A DNA stretch of 36,211 nt from Sandarakinorhabdus cyanobacteriorum (GTDB taxonomy: Bacteria; Pseudomonadota; Alphaproteobacteria; Sphingomonadales; Sphingomonadaceae). Below, piece by piece: positions 18,294-27,353 of the stretch; within the stretch, counting starts at the first letter, position 1; every line of letters begins with the position of its first letter. The stretch lies in contig NZ_NOXT01000091.1 of NCBI RefSeq assembly GCF_002251755.1, positions 1,455 to 37,665 of the forward strand, given 5' to 3'. The notes beneath the pieces were generated by a model. The model did no database searches and had not been told where the DNA came from. It was given only the letters and a program-made list of their open reading frames with translations. Made by a program: the position numbers and the translations under genes.

Positions 18294-19487
18294 ATGGCAG
18301 CTAAGAAATTGATTGCCCTCGGCGCGTCGCTGGCGCTGGCATTGATGTTCACCTTGGAAGCCCCTGCTCATGCGGGAAAGGCGCCGAAATTCACGGATGC
18401 CTGCCAGGTCAAGCGCGAGCCATTCAATCGAATCAAGAATTACCGATTGAACAAGACGTTCGAGGGCGGCGCCAAAGGTATTGCTATTGGGATCGGCTTG
18501 GCTCTCTTGAACGAAGCCTTTGGCCCAAAGGAACGTTATATTGATCAGAATGGCCAGGAGCGCACGCGCAGCAAGATTGACAGCGGAGCGATCATTCTGG
18601 GAGCCGGGGCTATCGGTGCGCTGAAGGGCAATCTTGATGCACGGGAACAGGCGGCAGCGCAGCGTGCCGATCTGCAGAAGGCGCTTGCCGAACAGGCCGG
18701 TGAAGCGATGCAGGCCTTCTCGCCGCTTGGCCAGCAACTGGCCGATCTGGGGGCCTGCCGTCGTGAACAGATTGCCGCCGTTGCCGCGGCCAAGAAGGCC
18801 GGCGAGATTGATGCCAAGGAGGGCGAACGCCGCTTGGGCTTGATCAAGAAATGGATCGCCGAAGACGACAAGATCATCGACGCCGCCGCGAAGAAGCAGA
18901 CGAAATTCGTCGAAGGCTATTCGGTCGCCTATGCGCGCAACGAATCGGGCGATCAGTCACAAACATTTGATGGTGCCGCACTGGTTCGCGAAGCCGAGCG
19001 CGAAGCCGGGGTCCAAACAGCGCCAGCCCCAACCGTGGCGGAGGCCCCCGCACCACCTCCGCAGCCGCCAAAGCCACAGAGCGCCGGACTTGGAACCTAT
19101 TTCGTGAAAGCGGAAAATGGCGCCAACCTGCGGGATGCCCCATCGGCGCAGGGCAAGGTGATCGCTGCCTTGCCAACACGAACCCAGGTGTCGGCGGCGC
19201 CGGAAGGCAGCACCGGCTGGTATCGTGTCCGCCACGCCGGCAAGGACGGTTTCGTGCTCGGCAGCCTGCTGTCCAGCGAACAGCCGGCAGCGATCGTGGC
19301 CCGCCGCGCGGAGGAAAAGCCCGTCCAGACCGCTGCTGCCGCACCGCCGCGCCGCACCGCCGATCCGAATCGGTCGCGGTATCTGTCTGCGGTTGCAAGC
19401 AATTCGGCATTCCAGCGAAGTGTCGCTGCCGAGCGCAGCAAGACCACGGCTGCACTCGCAACAGCCTATGATACAATGCGGAGCTGA
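18294..19487 (+). CDS. Exported protein with C-terminal bacterial SH3 domain
   Basis: A 397-residue protein from the ATG at 18294, with CGGGGA at 18281-18286 as ribosome site; a TTG six bases earlier is in frame. The signal peptide ends around AHA-GK near residue 27. A glycine-rich hydrophobic stretch (KGIAIGIGLALL, then GAIILGAGAIGAL) could insert in or associate with a membrane. A charged, Ala-rich coiled region follows, then a proline-rich linker and an SH3_3-type domain at about 268-330 (NGANLRDAPSAQGKVIAAL, then GWYRVRHAGKDGFVLGSLL). Such domains often bind peptidoglycan or peptides. It lies 39 bases after the FGE-like gene, and its stop shares one base with the next start. A periplasmic structural partner of the system is likely. 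Confidence 0.75.
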   Translation: MAAKKLIALGASLALALMFTLEAPAHAGKAPKFTDACQVKREPFNRIKNYRLNKTFEGGAKGIAIGIGLALLNEAFGPKERYIDQNGQERTRSKIDSGAIILGAGAIGALKGNLDAREQAAAQRADLQKALAEQAGEAMQAFSPLGQQLADLGACRREQIAAVAAAKKAGEIDAKEGERRLGLIKKWIAEDDKIIDAAAKKQTKFVEGYSVAYARNESGDQSQTFDGAALVREAEREAGVQTAPAPTVAEAPAPPPQPPKPQSAGLGTYFVKAENGANLRDAPSAQGKVIAALPTRTQVSAAPEGSTGWYRVRHAGKDGFVLGSLLSSEQPAAIVARRAEEKPVQTAAAAPPRRTADPNRSRYLSAVASNSAFQRSVAAERSKTTAALATAYDTMRS

Positions 19488-20032
19488 TGGAGCATCTCAT
19501 GTCACCGAGAACAGGTTGGCTGGTTGGTCTTTTGCTGCTGACTGCCTGCAGCAGTTCACCTGAACCCGCCGAATATGAACAGGCGATCGAAGCGGAATAT
19601 AACAAGGATGCTTTCGCATTTGCCGATTCGGTTGGCGTCACCGTCGAGGGCATGGCACCGCCCGGTGCCGTTCGCGGTGTCGCGTCTGGCGCACAACGCC
19701 TGGCCGAGCAGGCCGAAGCGTTCGGCGGCAGCGCAGCCGGCGAAGCGGTAAAGGGGCTGGCACAGGGCGCTGCCGGTTTGGCGAGCGACTTTGGCATTGA
19801 TGGAGCCAAGGAACTGAAGCAGGGCATCGAAAGTGCAACTGCCACGGACTGGGATGTGGTTGGGCTCACCATTCTCGCCAGCCGCCGTGCCGACGATGCC
19901 CATGTTGCCCAGATCCGGTATGATCTGTTTGCAAATGTTGGCGGCACCCGAAAGCAGATGGGCTCTGGCATCACCCACAGCATCCGCCTGTCCGTCACAC
20001 CCGATGGCAACAAGGCGGTTCCAATATCTTGA
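19487..20032 (+). CDS. Small lipoprotein, last gene of the rightward operon
   Basis: A 181-residue protein with a lipoprotein signal: a hydrophobic stretch, then LLTAC (Cys21) and SSSPEP. The mature part starts with an acidic helix (EYEQAIEAEYNKD), continues with Ala/Gly-rich helices (GVASGAQRLAEQAEAFGG) and ends in a beta-rich segment (DVVGLTILASRRADDAHVAQIRYDLF). No known family is recognised. The start overlaps the SH3 gene stop (TGATG), so coupling is likely; an ATG at 19499 is a second possible start. No clear terminator follows, but the next ~500 bases hold no good gene, so the operon probably ends here. Confidence 0.65.
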   Translation: MEHLMSPRTGWLVGLLLLTACSSSPEPAEYEQAIEAEYNKDAFAFADSVGVTVEGMAPPGAVRGVASGAQRLAEQAEAFGGSAAGEAVKGLAQGAAGLASDFGIDGAKELKQGIESATATDWDVVGLTILASRRADDAHVAQIRYDLFANVGGTRKQMGSGITHSIRLSVTPDGNKAVPIS

Positions 20033-20540
20033 CGCCGGCCAATTCTGCCGCGCACCCAAAGGCGGACGAAAACCGGGCATATACCGCGCAGCGACGCATT
20101 GGTCGCCTGTTGGGAACTTCATCCCGTGATTGGAGGTGGATTCGATTGCCGCAGCCCTGAACAATGGCGGCCAGTCTCCACTGCAACAGGCGTGCAACTG
20201 CGCTGTCGCCGCCCTGATTGCATGCCATGCGCTGCAGGGAAGGGGTGGGGCGCCATGATTGTGACGGGCTTCCAGTGGTTTGGGGCAACCAGGCGCAGAT
20301 GATGATGCCATCCTGACCCTGGATGCATCGGGTTATCAGCCAAAATGGTTGGGTCTCCTGCAGAGGGGCATGCGCAAATCGGTCAGAATACCGGATATGG
20401 TTCCTGTCCAATTCTGGCGTCCGATCATCGGCATTCTCGGCACGCTGGCCACCATCGGCCTGCTTTGGGGCAACGCGCCACCATCTGTCTGACCGCCAAT
20501 ATTGCTTGTTGCTGGCCTGCCCGGGCGGCATGTTGCCGGC
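20033..20540. other. Intergenic region, no supported gene
   Basis: About 500 bases between the end of the rightward operon and the SRAP gene. Short open frames exist on both strands, one with a hydrophobic segment near 20400-20490, but none has a good ribosome site or family resemblance. I see no strong hairpin with a T-tract. The region must hold the SRAP promoter. Confidence 0.4.
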
Positions 20541-21188
20541 ATGTGCAATCTCTATGCGCTCACCAAGGGGCAACAGGCGCTACGCGATCTGGCGCAAGCG
20601 CTGGAACTGGGGTCGGTGCGCGACCAGCTCGGCAATTTGCCGCCACTGGATGCCATTTATCCCGACAGCGAGGCGCCGATCATCGGGTTGCGACGCGGTG
20701 ATGGTGCCGGTCCCACGCTCAGCCTGGCCCGTTGGGGCATGCCCAGTCCGGCATTCGCACTGGAAGGCAAGGCCGTTGATCGCGGCATCACCAACATCCG
20801 CAATACGGCGTCGCCGCACTGGCGGCGCTGGTTGGGGGCGGCCTATCGCTGTCTGGTGCCGTTCACTGCCTTTGCCGAACATGTAAGAACGGAAGCTGGC
20901 GTTCAGCCATTGTGGTTCAATCTGCGCGCAGACGAGCCGCTCGCTTGCTTTGCTGGGATCGCCAGCCGTTGGACCGGCGTGCGCAAGCGCGCGGAAGGCG
21001 AAGTCACGCTCACGCTGTTCGGCTTCCTCACATGCGAACCCAACGCCGATGTTGGGCCGCATCATCCAAAGGCAATGCCGGTTATCTTGACCCAGCCCGA
21101 TGAGATGCGGCTTTGGCTGACCGCGGACTGGAAGGAGGCCAAGATGCTGCAGCGCCCGTTGGCAGACGGGGCATTGCAATTGGTTTAG
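20541..21188 (+). CDS. SRAP-family (YedK/HMCES-like) DNA-protein crosslink protein
   Basis: A 215-residue protein. The start at 20541 is set by the family rule that the protein begins Met-Cys: MCNLYALTKG, where Cys2 becomes the N-terminal residue that crosslinks to abasic sites in single-stranded DNA. Other expected residues are present: Asn in TNIRNTAS (about 84-91), Glu113 in FTAFAEH, and the His pair in GPHHPKAMPVIL (172-183). In YedK-type proteins these bind DNA and assist catalysis. The frame runs upstream to 20502, but that would bury Cys2. The FTAFAEH form differs from the common GFYEW motif, a variant within the family. It stands alone, convergent with the MBL-fold gene. Confidence 0.88.
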   Translation: MCNLYALTKGQQALRDLAQALELGSVRDQLGNLPPLDAIYPDSEAPIIGLRRGDGAGPTLSLARWGMPSPAFALEGKAVDRGITNIRNTASPHWRRWLGAAYRCLVPFTAFAEHVRTEAGVQPLWFNLRADEPLACFAGIASRWTGVRKRAEGEVTLTLFGFLTCEPNADVGPHHPKAMPVILTQPDEMRLWLTADWKEAKMLQRPLADGALQLV

Positions 21189-21276
21189 GGCCGGTGCAGC
21201 CCGGCAAGAAGCTGGAAAGCGCCAAAGCCACCCCAGTCAGACAGCCCGCCCGAGGCGCGGTTGCCAAACTCTCGGC

Positions 21277-22200
21277 CTACACCCCCACCGCCAGCAGATC
21301 CCGGCCCACCACGATCTCCCCGCCAAAGGCCTTGGCGGCGGCCGCGCGCCAATCCTCGTCGCGGATGCTCGCATCGCCGCCGGGGACGAAGTGGGTGAGG
21401 ACCAGGCGTTTGACGCCGGCCGCCGCCGCGATTTCGCCGGCCTGTTCGGCGGTGGTGTGGCTGGCGAGCAGGTGGGCGCGTAAGGTGGGGGCGTTGGATT
21501 CCGACGCGATCAGGCGGTCGAGCGCGGGCAGATACATGGCTTCCTGCACCAGCGTGTCGGCGCCCTTCGCCAGCGCGATGAGGGCAGGGCAGGGGGCGGT
21601 GTCGCCGGAATAGACGAGGGACTTGCCGGCCCAGTCGAACCGGAAGGCAAAGCTGTCTGTCAGCGGCGGGTGTTCGACACGGGCCGCGCTGACCTTCAGG
21701 CCGCCATCCTCCAGCAGCACCCCCGGCTGGATTTCCTGCACCGACAGCAGGCGCCTGAGATCGGGCCGGCCTTCATCGGCCATGCGGGTTTCAATGTCGG
21801 TGCGGGCGAACGCCTCCCACCCCGCGCGCATGGCTGCCAGCCCGGCCGGGCCGTGGATGCTGACCGGCGTGGTCAGCGCGCCGCTCCACGCCAGCCAGGG
21901 CAGGGTGAAGGCATCGGCGACATGATCATTGTGCAGATGGCTGATCCAGACATGGGCGAGGGCCTTCAAGGGCAGCCCGGCCAGTGCGGCCTGGCGGGCA
22001 GCACCATTGCCGGCATCCAGCATGTGGAGGCGCCCGCCGATCGTCAGTGCGGCGGCGGGCGCCGCGCGCAGCGCCTTGGGCGTGGGGCCGCCGCCGGTGC
22101 CGAGCAGGACCAGCCGGTCAGCCGGCGGGCTTTGCGCGGGCAGGCGGCTGGGCAGGCCAAGGGCGGCGGGCAGGGCGAGGATGTGGCGGCGGGAGAGCAT
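21277..22200 (-). CDS. Exported MBL-fold metallo-hydrolase (RNase Z-like family)
   Basis: A 307-residue protein from the ATG at 22200, chosen because it begins with a twin-arginine-like signal (MLSRRHILALPAALGLP). The metallo-beta-lactamase fold follows: LLGTGGGPTP at 32-41, the metal motif HLHNDH at 88-93, SGDTAPC further on, and a final THFVPG. This arrangement resembles the tRNase Z-like or arylsulfatase-like branch, but a periplasmic location argues against RNA processing. Two metal ions and a hydrolytic role on an unknown ester or phosphoester are expected. It reads toward the SRAP gene. Confidence 0.8.
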   Translation of the reverse strand: MLSRRHILALPAALGLPSRLPAQSPPADRLVLLGTGGGPTPKALRAAPAAALTIGGRLHMLDAGNGAARQAALAGLPLKALAHVWISHLHNDHVADAFTLPWLAWSGALTTPVSIHGPAGLAAMRAGWEAFARTDIETRMADEGRPDLRRLLSVQEIQPGVLLEDGGLKVSAARVEHPPLTDSFAFRFDWAGKSLVYSGDTAPCPALIALAKGADTLVQEAMYLPALDRLIASESNAPTLRAHLLASHTTAEQAGEIAAAAGVKRLVLTHFVPGGDASIRDEDWRAAAAKAFGGEIVVGRDLLAVGV

Positions 22201-22306
22201 GATCTGGGCAGACTGCGCCGCCCGAACCGGGCTGGCAAGCCGGTGCAACGGGATCGGTCACCGCCGCTTCAGCTGCGGTCGCCGGCGCGCCGGCCGCGGT
22301 CACGCC

Positions 22307-22618
22307 TCAGCGCGGTTCGGTCACCGATTGCCGGTTTTTGGCCACAGCCCGCGCCTTCATGCGTGCTTCGGCGGCCTGCACGCGGATCAGGGCGCCAAAC
22401 CAGGCGATGTTCAGCATGGCCATCACGCCCAGCACCACGGCAAAGCCATGCGTATTGATCTGGGCCAGGTCGCCGCCGGCATGGGCGGGCAGGGCCTGTG
22501 CCTCCAGGTTGAAGCGCAGCACCAGCTGGAACACCAGCGCGGTGATGGCCAGCAGGCAGAAACTGGTCAGCCGGCGGGCAGCGAGGGACGCGGGAACCGG
22601 GAAATCAGTGCCGTTCAT
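22307..22618 (-). CDS. Small membrane protein, unknown function
   Basis: A 103-residue protein from the ATG at 22618, which has AAGGAAG upstream at good spacing. It has two hydrophobic helices (LTSFCLLAITALVFQLVL and GFAVVLGVMAMLNIAWFGALI) with a short loop between, and a basic C-terminal tail (RMKARAVAKNRQS). No family is recognised. It lies between purQ and the MBL-fold gene on the same strand, with about 180 bases to purQ, so it probably has its own promoter. Confidence 0.6.
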   Translation of the reverse strand: MNGTDFPVPASLAARRLTSFCLLAITALVFQLVLRFNLEAQALPAHAGGDLAQINTHGFAVVLGVMAMLNIAWFGALIRVQAAEARMKARAVAKNRQSVTEPR

Positions 22619-22802
22619 GCGCGCTTCCTTTGCGGGGGGAGAAGCAATTTCGCCGCTGATCCGGAGCGCACCGGTCCTCAATCTGCCGGATTGTCACAGG
22701 CCTGCAATGATCGGCCCCGCGAGGATGCAGGCCAATGATATCATTGCGATTTCTGGTTGGTCGTGGACGAAAATTCATCCAGAACGGCGGCGTCGACCGG
22801 CC

Positions 22803-23468
22803 TCAGGCCAGGGCCATCATCGCCGCTTCGAACATGCGCCGGCCATCGGTGCCGCCCTGCTCGGCCTCGATCAGCCGCTCCGGGTGGGGCATCATCCCCA
22901 GCACATTGCCTTCATCGTTCAGGATGCCGGCGATATCGCGGGCCGAACCGTTGACGGCTTCGGCATAGCGGAACGCCACCCGGCCTTCGCCCTCCAGCCG
23001 GTCCAGCGTGGCGGCATCGGCGGTGTAATTGCCATCATGGTGCGCCACCGGGATGCGGATCTCCTCACCGGTCGCATAAAGGCTGGTGAAGATCGACTGG
23101 CTGTTGGCCACCGACAGGCGCACATCCCGGCAGACAAAATTCAGGCCAGCGTTGCGCATCAAGGCGCCGGGCAGCAAACCGGCTTCGGTAAGCACCTGAA
23201 AACCGTTGCAAATGCCAAGGACAGCGCGGCCTTCGCCCGCCGCCTTGACCACCGCCTGCATCACCGGCGACCGTGCCGCCATGGCGCCAGACCGCAGATA
23301 GTCGCCATAGGAAAAGCCGCCGGGCACGCCGATGAAATCCAGATTGGCCGGCAGCTCGGTCTCGCGGTGCCAGATCATCGCCGGGGCACGGCCGGTCACC
23401 TTGGCAATCGCATCCGCCAGGTCGCGATCGCAGTTGGAACCGGGGAAGACGATGACCGCGCACCTCAC
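22803..23468 (-). CDS. purQ: Phosphoribosylformylglycinamidine synthase subunit PurQ (glutaminase)
   Basis: A 221-residue class I glutamine amidotransferase that supplies ammonia for step four of purine synthesis. Visible are the N-terminal [22 protein letters not shown] at 50-59, the nucleophile Cys87 in [10 protein letters not shown], and the His-Glu dyad in MMPHPERL near the C-terminus. The start is a GTG whose GTGA overlaps the purS stop, so translation is coupled. In bacteria with the small PurL, PurQ and PurS form a complex with it; purL is not in this window. Confidence 0.95.
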   Translation of the reverse strand: MRCAVIVFPGSNCDRDLADAIAKVTGRAPAMIWHRETELPANLDFIGVPGGFSYGDYLRSGAMAARSPVMQAVVKAAGEGRAVLGICNGFQVLTEAGLLPGALMRNAGLNFVCRDVRLSVANSQSIFTSLYATGEEIRIPVAHHDGNYTADAATLDRLEGEGRVAFRYAEAVNGSARDIAGILNDEGNVLGMMPHPERLIEAEQGGTDGRRMFEAAMMALA

Positions 23469-23695
23469 GGCATTTCGATCCGGAAATTCTCGATCACCGT
23501 GTTGGCGAGCAGCTGTTTGGCCATATTCTCAATGGTTTCGCGCGAGGTGCCGTCGGCCACCTCCAGCTCGATCAGCTTGCCGACACGGGCGCCGGCCACA
23601 CCGTCAAAGCCCAGCCCCTTCAGGGCTGCCTCAATAGCCCGGCCCTGCGGGTCGAGCACGCCATTTTTCAGGGTGACGGTGACTTTGACGATCAT
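23465..23695 (-). CDS. purS: Phosphoribosylformylglycinamidine synthase subunit PurS
   Basis: A 76-residue protein starting [18 protein letters not shown], the typical PurS opening. [15 protein letters not shown] and the C-terminal [17 protein letters not shown] also fit the family. PurS bridges PurL and PurQ in the formylglycinamidine synthase complex. The ATG at 23695 is chosen because it gives the normal family N-terminus; an ATG twelve bases earlier is possible, and neither has a strong ribosome site. It overlaps purQ by 4 bases. Confidence 0.93.
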   Translation of the reverse strand: MIVKVTVTLKNGVLDPQGRAIEAALKGLGFDGVAGARVGKLIELEVADGTSRETIENMAKQLLANTVIENFRIEMP

Positions 23696-23735
23696 GGGCG
23701 CGGCCATAGGCCGAACCACGCCCCGGTGCAAGCGC

Positions 23736-25274
23736 TCAGCCCAGCAGCGTCACCATGGCCGCACCGAGCCCGGCCGCCAGCAGCAGCCAGGGGGTGGACC
23801 AACCGCCAGATGCGCGCTCCGGCAGGGGCGGCAATGGCGGTTGCGGCGGGGCGGCGCCTGGCATCGGATTGTCGGCCACCCATTGCCGGAAAATTCGCGG
23901 CAACTGGGCCAAGGCCCTGGCATTCAACACCAATTGATCGGCGATCACCGCTTCAGGGCCCATTTCGTCGCGCACCCAGTCGCGCACATAGGGCTCCGCC
24001 ACTTCCCACATGTTGACATGGGGATCGATGGTCAGCGCCACGCCTTCCACCATCACCATGGTCTTCTGCAGCAGCAGCAGATGCGGCTGCACCGGCATGT
24101 CGAAACTGCGTGTGATGCCGAACAGCCCCTCCAGCATGTCGGTGATGCTGATGTCGCGCGCCTTGCGGCCGCGGATGGGTTCGCCCACCGCGCGCAACGC
24201 CGTCGCAAAGGCCGCCGGGTTGTGATGCGGCGGCACATAGCCGGCCTCGAAATGGATTTCGGCGACGCGGGCATAATTGCCGGTGACCAATCCGTGAAGA
24301 ATTTCCGCGAGATAGAGCCGGGCGCGCCGGTTGATGCGGCCCATGATGCCGAAATCGATCACGCCGATGCGGGCATGGTCGCAGCCACCGCCAGGCGGAA
24401 TGATGAACAAATTGCCCTGGTGCATGTCGGCATGGAAAAAGCCCTTGGCGATGGCCTGGGCCAGAAAGCCGTTCACCAGCACCTTGGCCAGCGCCGGCCG
24501 GTCCACTGGCAGCGCAGCAATGGCGGCCGTGTCCGACAATTTCACCCCGTCGATCCAGTCGATCACCAGGCAGCGGCGGGTGGAGCGCTGCCAATCCACC
24601 TGCGGCACCACGAAATCCGGTTCGCCGGCCAGGATTTCCGCCAGTTCCGAGGCATTTGCCGCCTCCCGGCGCAGGTCCAGCTCGGTTTCGATCCAGCTGC
24701 GGAAGGTCGCAATCACGGCGCGCGGGCGCAGCCGGGCGAATTCGCCGCCCAGCGTTTCCAGATGGCCCGCCCCCCAGTCATAGGTGGCAAGCGCCGAGGC
24801 GACATCGGCCTCGATGCCGGGGCGCAGCAGCTTGATGGCCACGTTGCGCCCGTCGCTGGTCACGCCCTTGTGCACCTGCGCGATGGAGGCCGCGCCGACA
24901 GCCTCGGGCCCAACAGATTGAAATTGCGTCTTCCAATCGCCGCCACAGGCCGCGTTCAGCTGCGCCTCGATGGCGGCGAACGGCACCGGCGGCAATTTGT
25001 CCTGCAGGCGGGCGAGATCGGCCGCGGCGGCCACGCCGATCAGATCGGGGCGGGTGGCCAGCGCCTGGCCCAGCTTGATCGCGGCCGGGCCGACCGCCGC
25101 CAGCCCACCGGCGAAATCCGGAGTCTTGGGTGCGCCCGTGCCAAATCGGGCGATGCGCGCCACCAGCCGGATCGCCAGCGGCAGGCGCTTGTCCTCGAAC
25201 GGGCGCAGGGCACCATGACGCGCCATGCGCCGGCCCCAGATCAGGAGCCGCCACAGATGCACCAGCGCAAACAA
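23736..25274 (-). CDS. ubiB: Ubiquinone biosynthesis kinase-like protein UbiB
   Basis: A 512-residue member of the ABC1/ADCK/UbiB family, an atypical protein-kinase-like ATPase required for ubiquinone synthesis. Family motifs are all present: the KxGQ motif in AAIKLGQALATRP, the Ala-rich nucleotide loop GAASIAQVHKG, VAIKLLRPG, the catalytic-loop FHADMHQGNLF, and IDFGIMGR. The C-terminus ends in a hydrophobic helix (WLLLAAGLGAAMVTLL) that would anchor it to the inner membrane. The start is a TTG two bases after the ubiE stop; an ATG at 25226 would cut into the conserved N-terminus. It forms an operon with ubiE. Confidence 0.93.
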   Translation of the reverse strand: MFALVHLWRLLIWGRRMARHGALRPFEDKRLPLAIRLVARIARFGTGAPKTPDFAGGLAAVGPAAIKLGQALATRPDLIGVAAAADLARLQDKLPPVPFAAIEAQLNAACGGDWKTQFQSVGPEAVGAASIAQVHKGVTSDGRNVAIKLLRPGIEADVASALATYDWGAGHLETLGGEFARLRPRAVIATFRSWIETELDLRREAANASELAEILAGEPDFVVPQVDWQRSTRRCLVIDWIDGVKLSDTAAIAALPVDRPALAKVLVNGFLAQAIAKGFFHADMHQGNLFIIPPGGGCDHARIGVIDFGIMGRINRRARLYLAEILHGLVTGNYARVAEIHFEAGYVPPHHNPAAFATALRAVGEPIRGRKARDISITDMLEGLFGITRSFDMPVQPHLLLLQKTMVMVEGVALTIDPHVNMWEVAEPYVRDWVRDEMGPEAVIADQLVLNARALAQLPRIFRQWVADNPMPGAAPPQPPLPPLPERASGGWSTPWLLLAAGLGAAMVTLLG

Positions 25275-25276
25275 GT

Positions 25277-26008
25277 TCAGATCTTCCAGCCCGAATGGAT
25301 CGCCACCGCGCCGCCAAGGATCGGGCGGTAACGGACCTGCTTGAAGCCGGCATTCCCGATCATCGCAGCAAACTCCGGCATCTTGGGGAAGCGGCGGATC
25401 GACTCGATCAGATAGCGATAGGAATCGGCATCCTTGGCGACAATCTCGCCAATGCGCGGCACCAGCTTTTCCGAATAAATATCATAGACCTCGGAAAAAC
25501 CGGGCCAGGTGGTGGTGGAAAATTCGAGGCAGAAGAAGCGCCCGCCAAAACGCAGCACGCGATAGGCTTCCTTCAAGGCCGCCGGAATGTCGGTCACATT
25601 CCGGATACCGAAGGCGATGGTGTAGCCATCAAAGCTGCGGTCCGGAAAGCTCAGCACCTCGGCATTTTCCTCGCGCCAAACGAGGCTGGTCAGCCCGCGC
25701 TCGGCGGCCCGTTCCATGCCCACCTCCAGCATCGCCGGGTTGATATCGGCGACCGTCACATTGGCGCCCGATTTTTCGATGCGGAAGGCGATGTCGCCGG
25801 TGCCGCCGGCCATGTCGAGGATATCCTCGCCCGGCCGCGGGTTCAGCAGCCGCACGAAATCATCCTTCCACACCCGGTGCATGCCGGCCGACATCAGATC
25901 GTTCATGATGTCGTATCGCTTGGCCACCGAACGGAACACCTCGCCCACACGGCGGGTCTTTTCCTCGGGGTCCACGTCCTCGTAGCCGAAGCTGACGGTC
26001 TCGCTCAT
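25277..26008 (-). CDS. ubiE: Ubiquinone/menaquinone C-methyltransferase UbiE
   Basis: A 243-residue SAM-dependent methyltransferase of the quinone pathway. It starts [17 protein letters not shown], and [17 protein letters not shown] is the classic UbiE signature. The SAM motif I is [13 protein letters not shown], and [21 protein letters not shown] is the later signature. The start at 26008 has AAGGAAAGG upstream; the frame stays open beyond it, but those residues do not belong to the family. It is divergent from mutM, with starts 73 bases apart, and continues directly into ubiB. Confidence 0.95.
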   Translation of the reverse strand: MSETVSFGYEDVDPEEKTRRVGEVFRSVAKRYDIMNDLMSAGMHRVWKDDFVRLLNPRPGEDILDMAGGTGDIAFRIEKSGANVTVADINPAMLEVGMERAAERGLTSLVWREENAEVLSFPDRSFDGYTIAFGIRNVTDIPAALKEAYRVLRFGGRFFCLEFSTTTWPGFSEVYDIYSEKLVPRIGEIVAKDADSYRYLIESIRRFPKMPEFAAMIGNAGFKQVRYRPILGGAVAIHSGWKI

Positions 26009-26081
26009 CGGGCCTTTCCTTTTCGGCCTGCGGCTTAGCCGAGGCTTGGCGGCCATGCAAACGCCGCCTATGTCGCGGTCC

Positions 26082-26903
26082 ATGCCGGAACTGCCTGAAG
26101 TCGAGACCGTGATGCGTGGCCTGGCCCCGGTGTGGGACGGCCAGCGCTTCAGCCGCGTCGTCGCCAACCGCCCGGATCTGCGCCGCCCGCTGCCCGAAGG
26201 CCTGGGTCAACGCTTGACAGGCGCGACCGTGGTGCGCCTGGCGCGCCGTGCCAAATATGGTCTGGTGGAAACCGACCGTGGCGACACGCTGATCATCCAT
26301 CTCGGCATGTCAGGGCGGATGCGGGTCGATCCCGGCGAATTGCTCAAGCATGATCATGTCGTGTTCGAAACCGGCAATGGCCGGGTGGTGGCGTTCAACG
26401 ATGCCCGCCGCTTTGGCAGCCTTGATCTGGTCGCCACCGCCGATCTGGCCGCGCATCCCCTGATTGCCGGCATCGGACCCGAACCGCTGGGCCCCGATTA
26501 TGGCCTGCCGCTGCTCAGGGCGATCTTTGCCGATCGGCTCGCCCCGGCCAAGGCCATCCTGCTCGATCAGCGGCTGATCGCTGGTCTTGGCAATATCTAT
26601 GTGTGCGAGGCGCTGTTCCGGGCCGGAATCCACCCCGAAACGCCGGGAGGGCAAGTGACGGCGCGGCAGTTGAAACGGCTGTTGCCGGCCATCCCTGCAG
26701 TGCTGACCGAGGCGATCGCGGCCGGCGGCTCCACCTTGCGGGATCATGCGGCGCCTGATGGCACGCTGGGCTATTTCCAGAAGGATTTCGCGGTCTATGG
26801 GCGCGAGGGCGAGGGCTGTGCCGTCTGTGCCACGCCGGTGGCCCGCATCGTCCAGTCCGGCCGCTCCAGCTTCTTCTGCCCGGCCTGCCAGCCGCCGGCT
26901 TGA
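26082..26903 (+). CDS. mutM: Formamidopyrimidine-DNA glycosylase MutM (Fpg)
   Basis: A 273-residue base-excision repair enzyme that removes 8-oxoguanine and cleaves at the abasic site. The start is fixed by the family rule MPELPEVET: Pro2 is the catalytic nucleophile and Glu3 the acid. Seen further on are the helix-two-turn-helix ([21 protein letters not shown] region) and the C-terminal zinc finger with CAVC and CPAC. An in-frame ATG at 26046 is rejected because it would hide Pro2. It is divergent from ubiE and followed by rpsT, an order common around dnaA in alphaproteobacteria. Confidence 0.96.
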   Translation: MPELPEVETVMRGLAPVWDGQRFSRVVANRPDLRRPLPEGLGQRLTGATVVRLARRAKYGLVETDRGDTLIIHLGMSGRMRVDPGELLKHDHVVFETGNGRVVAFNDARRFGSLDLVATADLAAHPLIAGIGPEPLGPDYGLPLLRAIFADRLAPAKAILLDQRLIAGLGNIYVCEALFRAGIHPETPGGQVTARQLKRLLPAIPAVLTEAIAAGGSTLRDHAAPDGTLGYFQKDFAVYGREGEGCAVCATPVARIVQSGRSSFFCPACQPPA

Positions 26904-26912
26904 TCCAGAGGC

Positions 26913-26941
26913 TTGACCGGGCCGCACGCCTCCACTATGGC
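26913..26941 (+). promoter_or_regulatory. Candidate sigma70 promoter for rpsT
   Basis: TTGACC at 26913-26918 and TATGGC at 26936-26941, separated by 17 bases, just downstream of mutM and about 68 bases before the rpsT start. The -35 is near consensus and the -10 is weaker. Position and spacing fit an rpsT promoter. Confidence 0.45.
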
Positions 26942-27008
26942 GCTCGATTTCTGGCACCGGCCCTCGCGGCGCGGGCTTTACCCTTATTGACCGATTTGCA
27001 GGAACCAC

Positions 27009-27275
27009 ATGGCCAACACGCCCCAGGCTGAAAAGCGCATCCGTCGCAACGCTCGCCGCGCCGCCGTCAACAAGGCGCGCGTCAGCCGCATCCGCACCTT
27101 CGTCAAGAAGGTGGAAGCCAGCCTGGCGGCCGGTGATGCCGCCGCTGCTGCCGAAGCCCTGAAGGCGGCCCAGCCGGAAATGATGCGCGGCGTCGCCAAG
27201 GGCGTGCTGCACAAGAACACGGTCGCCCGCAAGATCAGCCGCCTGGCTGGCCGCGTGAAGGCGCTGACCGCCTGA
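27009..27275 (+). CDS. rpsT: 30S ribosomal protein S20
   Basis: An 88-residue, very basic helical protein starting [17 protein letters not shown], with [16 protein letters not shown] and the typical [19 protein letters not shown] near the C-terminus. S20 binds 16S rRNA early in small-subunit assembly. The start has AGGA six bases upstream. A strong intrinsic terminator follows, and dnaA lies downstream on the same strand after a long leader, so rpsT is a separate unit. Confidence 0.97.
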   Translation: MANTPQAEKRIRRNARRAAVNKARVSRIRTFVKKVEASLAAGDAAAAAEALKAAQPEMMRGVAKGVLHKNTVARKISRLAGRVKALTA

Positions 27276-27313
27276 TTCGCCGGGTGGGCCGTCTGGCCTG
27301 CCCGTGATCACCA

Positions 27314-27353
27314 ACAGGGGCCCGGTTGCGAAACCGGGCCCCTGTCGTGTTTT
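27314..27353 (+). terminator. Intrinsic terminator of rpsT
   Basis: A perfect 14-base inverted repeat (arms 27314-27327 and 27332-27345, loop GCGA) followed by a short T-rich run at 27348-27353. It lies 38 bases after the rpsT stop. Confidence 0.85.

Noticed and set aside
7390-20190. The 15-mer TGCAACAGGCGTGCA shared by the TIR gene (near 7388) and the intergenic region near 20184
   Set aside because: A single 15-base match in 36 kb is within chance, and it has no surrounding similarity.
20280-20492. A 70-codon frame with one hydrophobic segment
   Set aside because: Possible starts lack proper ribosome spacing and the sequence resembles no family.
22338-25331. A 997-codon open frame on the plus strand opposite purQ, purS and ubiB
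   Set aside because: Antisense to clear housekeeping genes, low-complexity translation, no domain resemblance.
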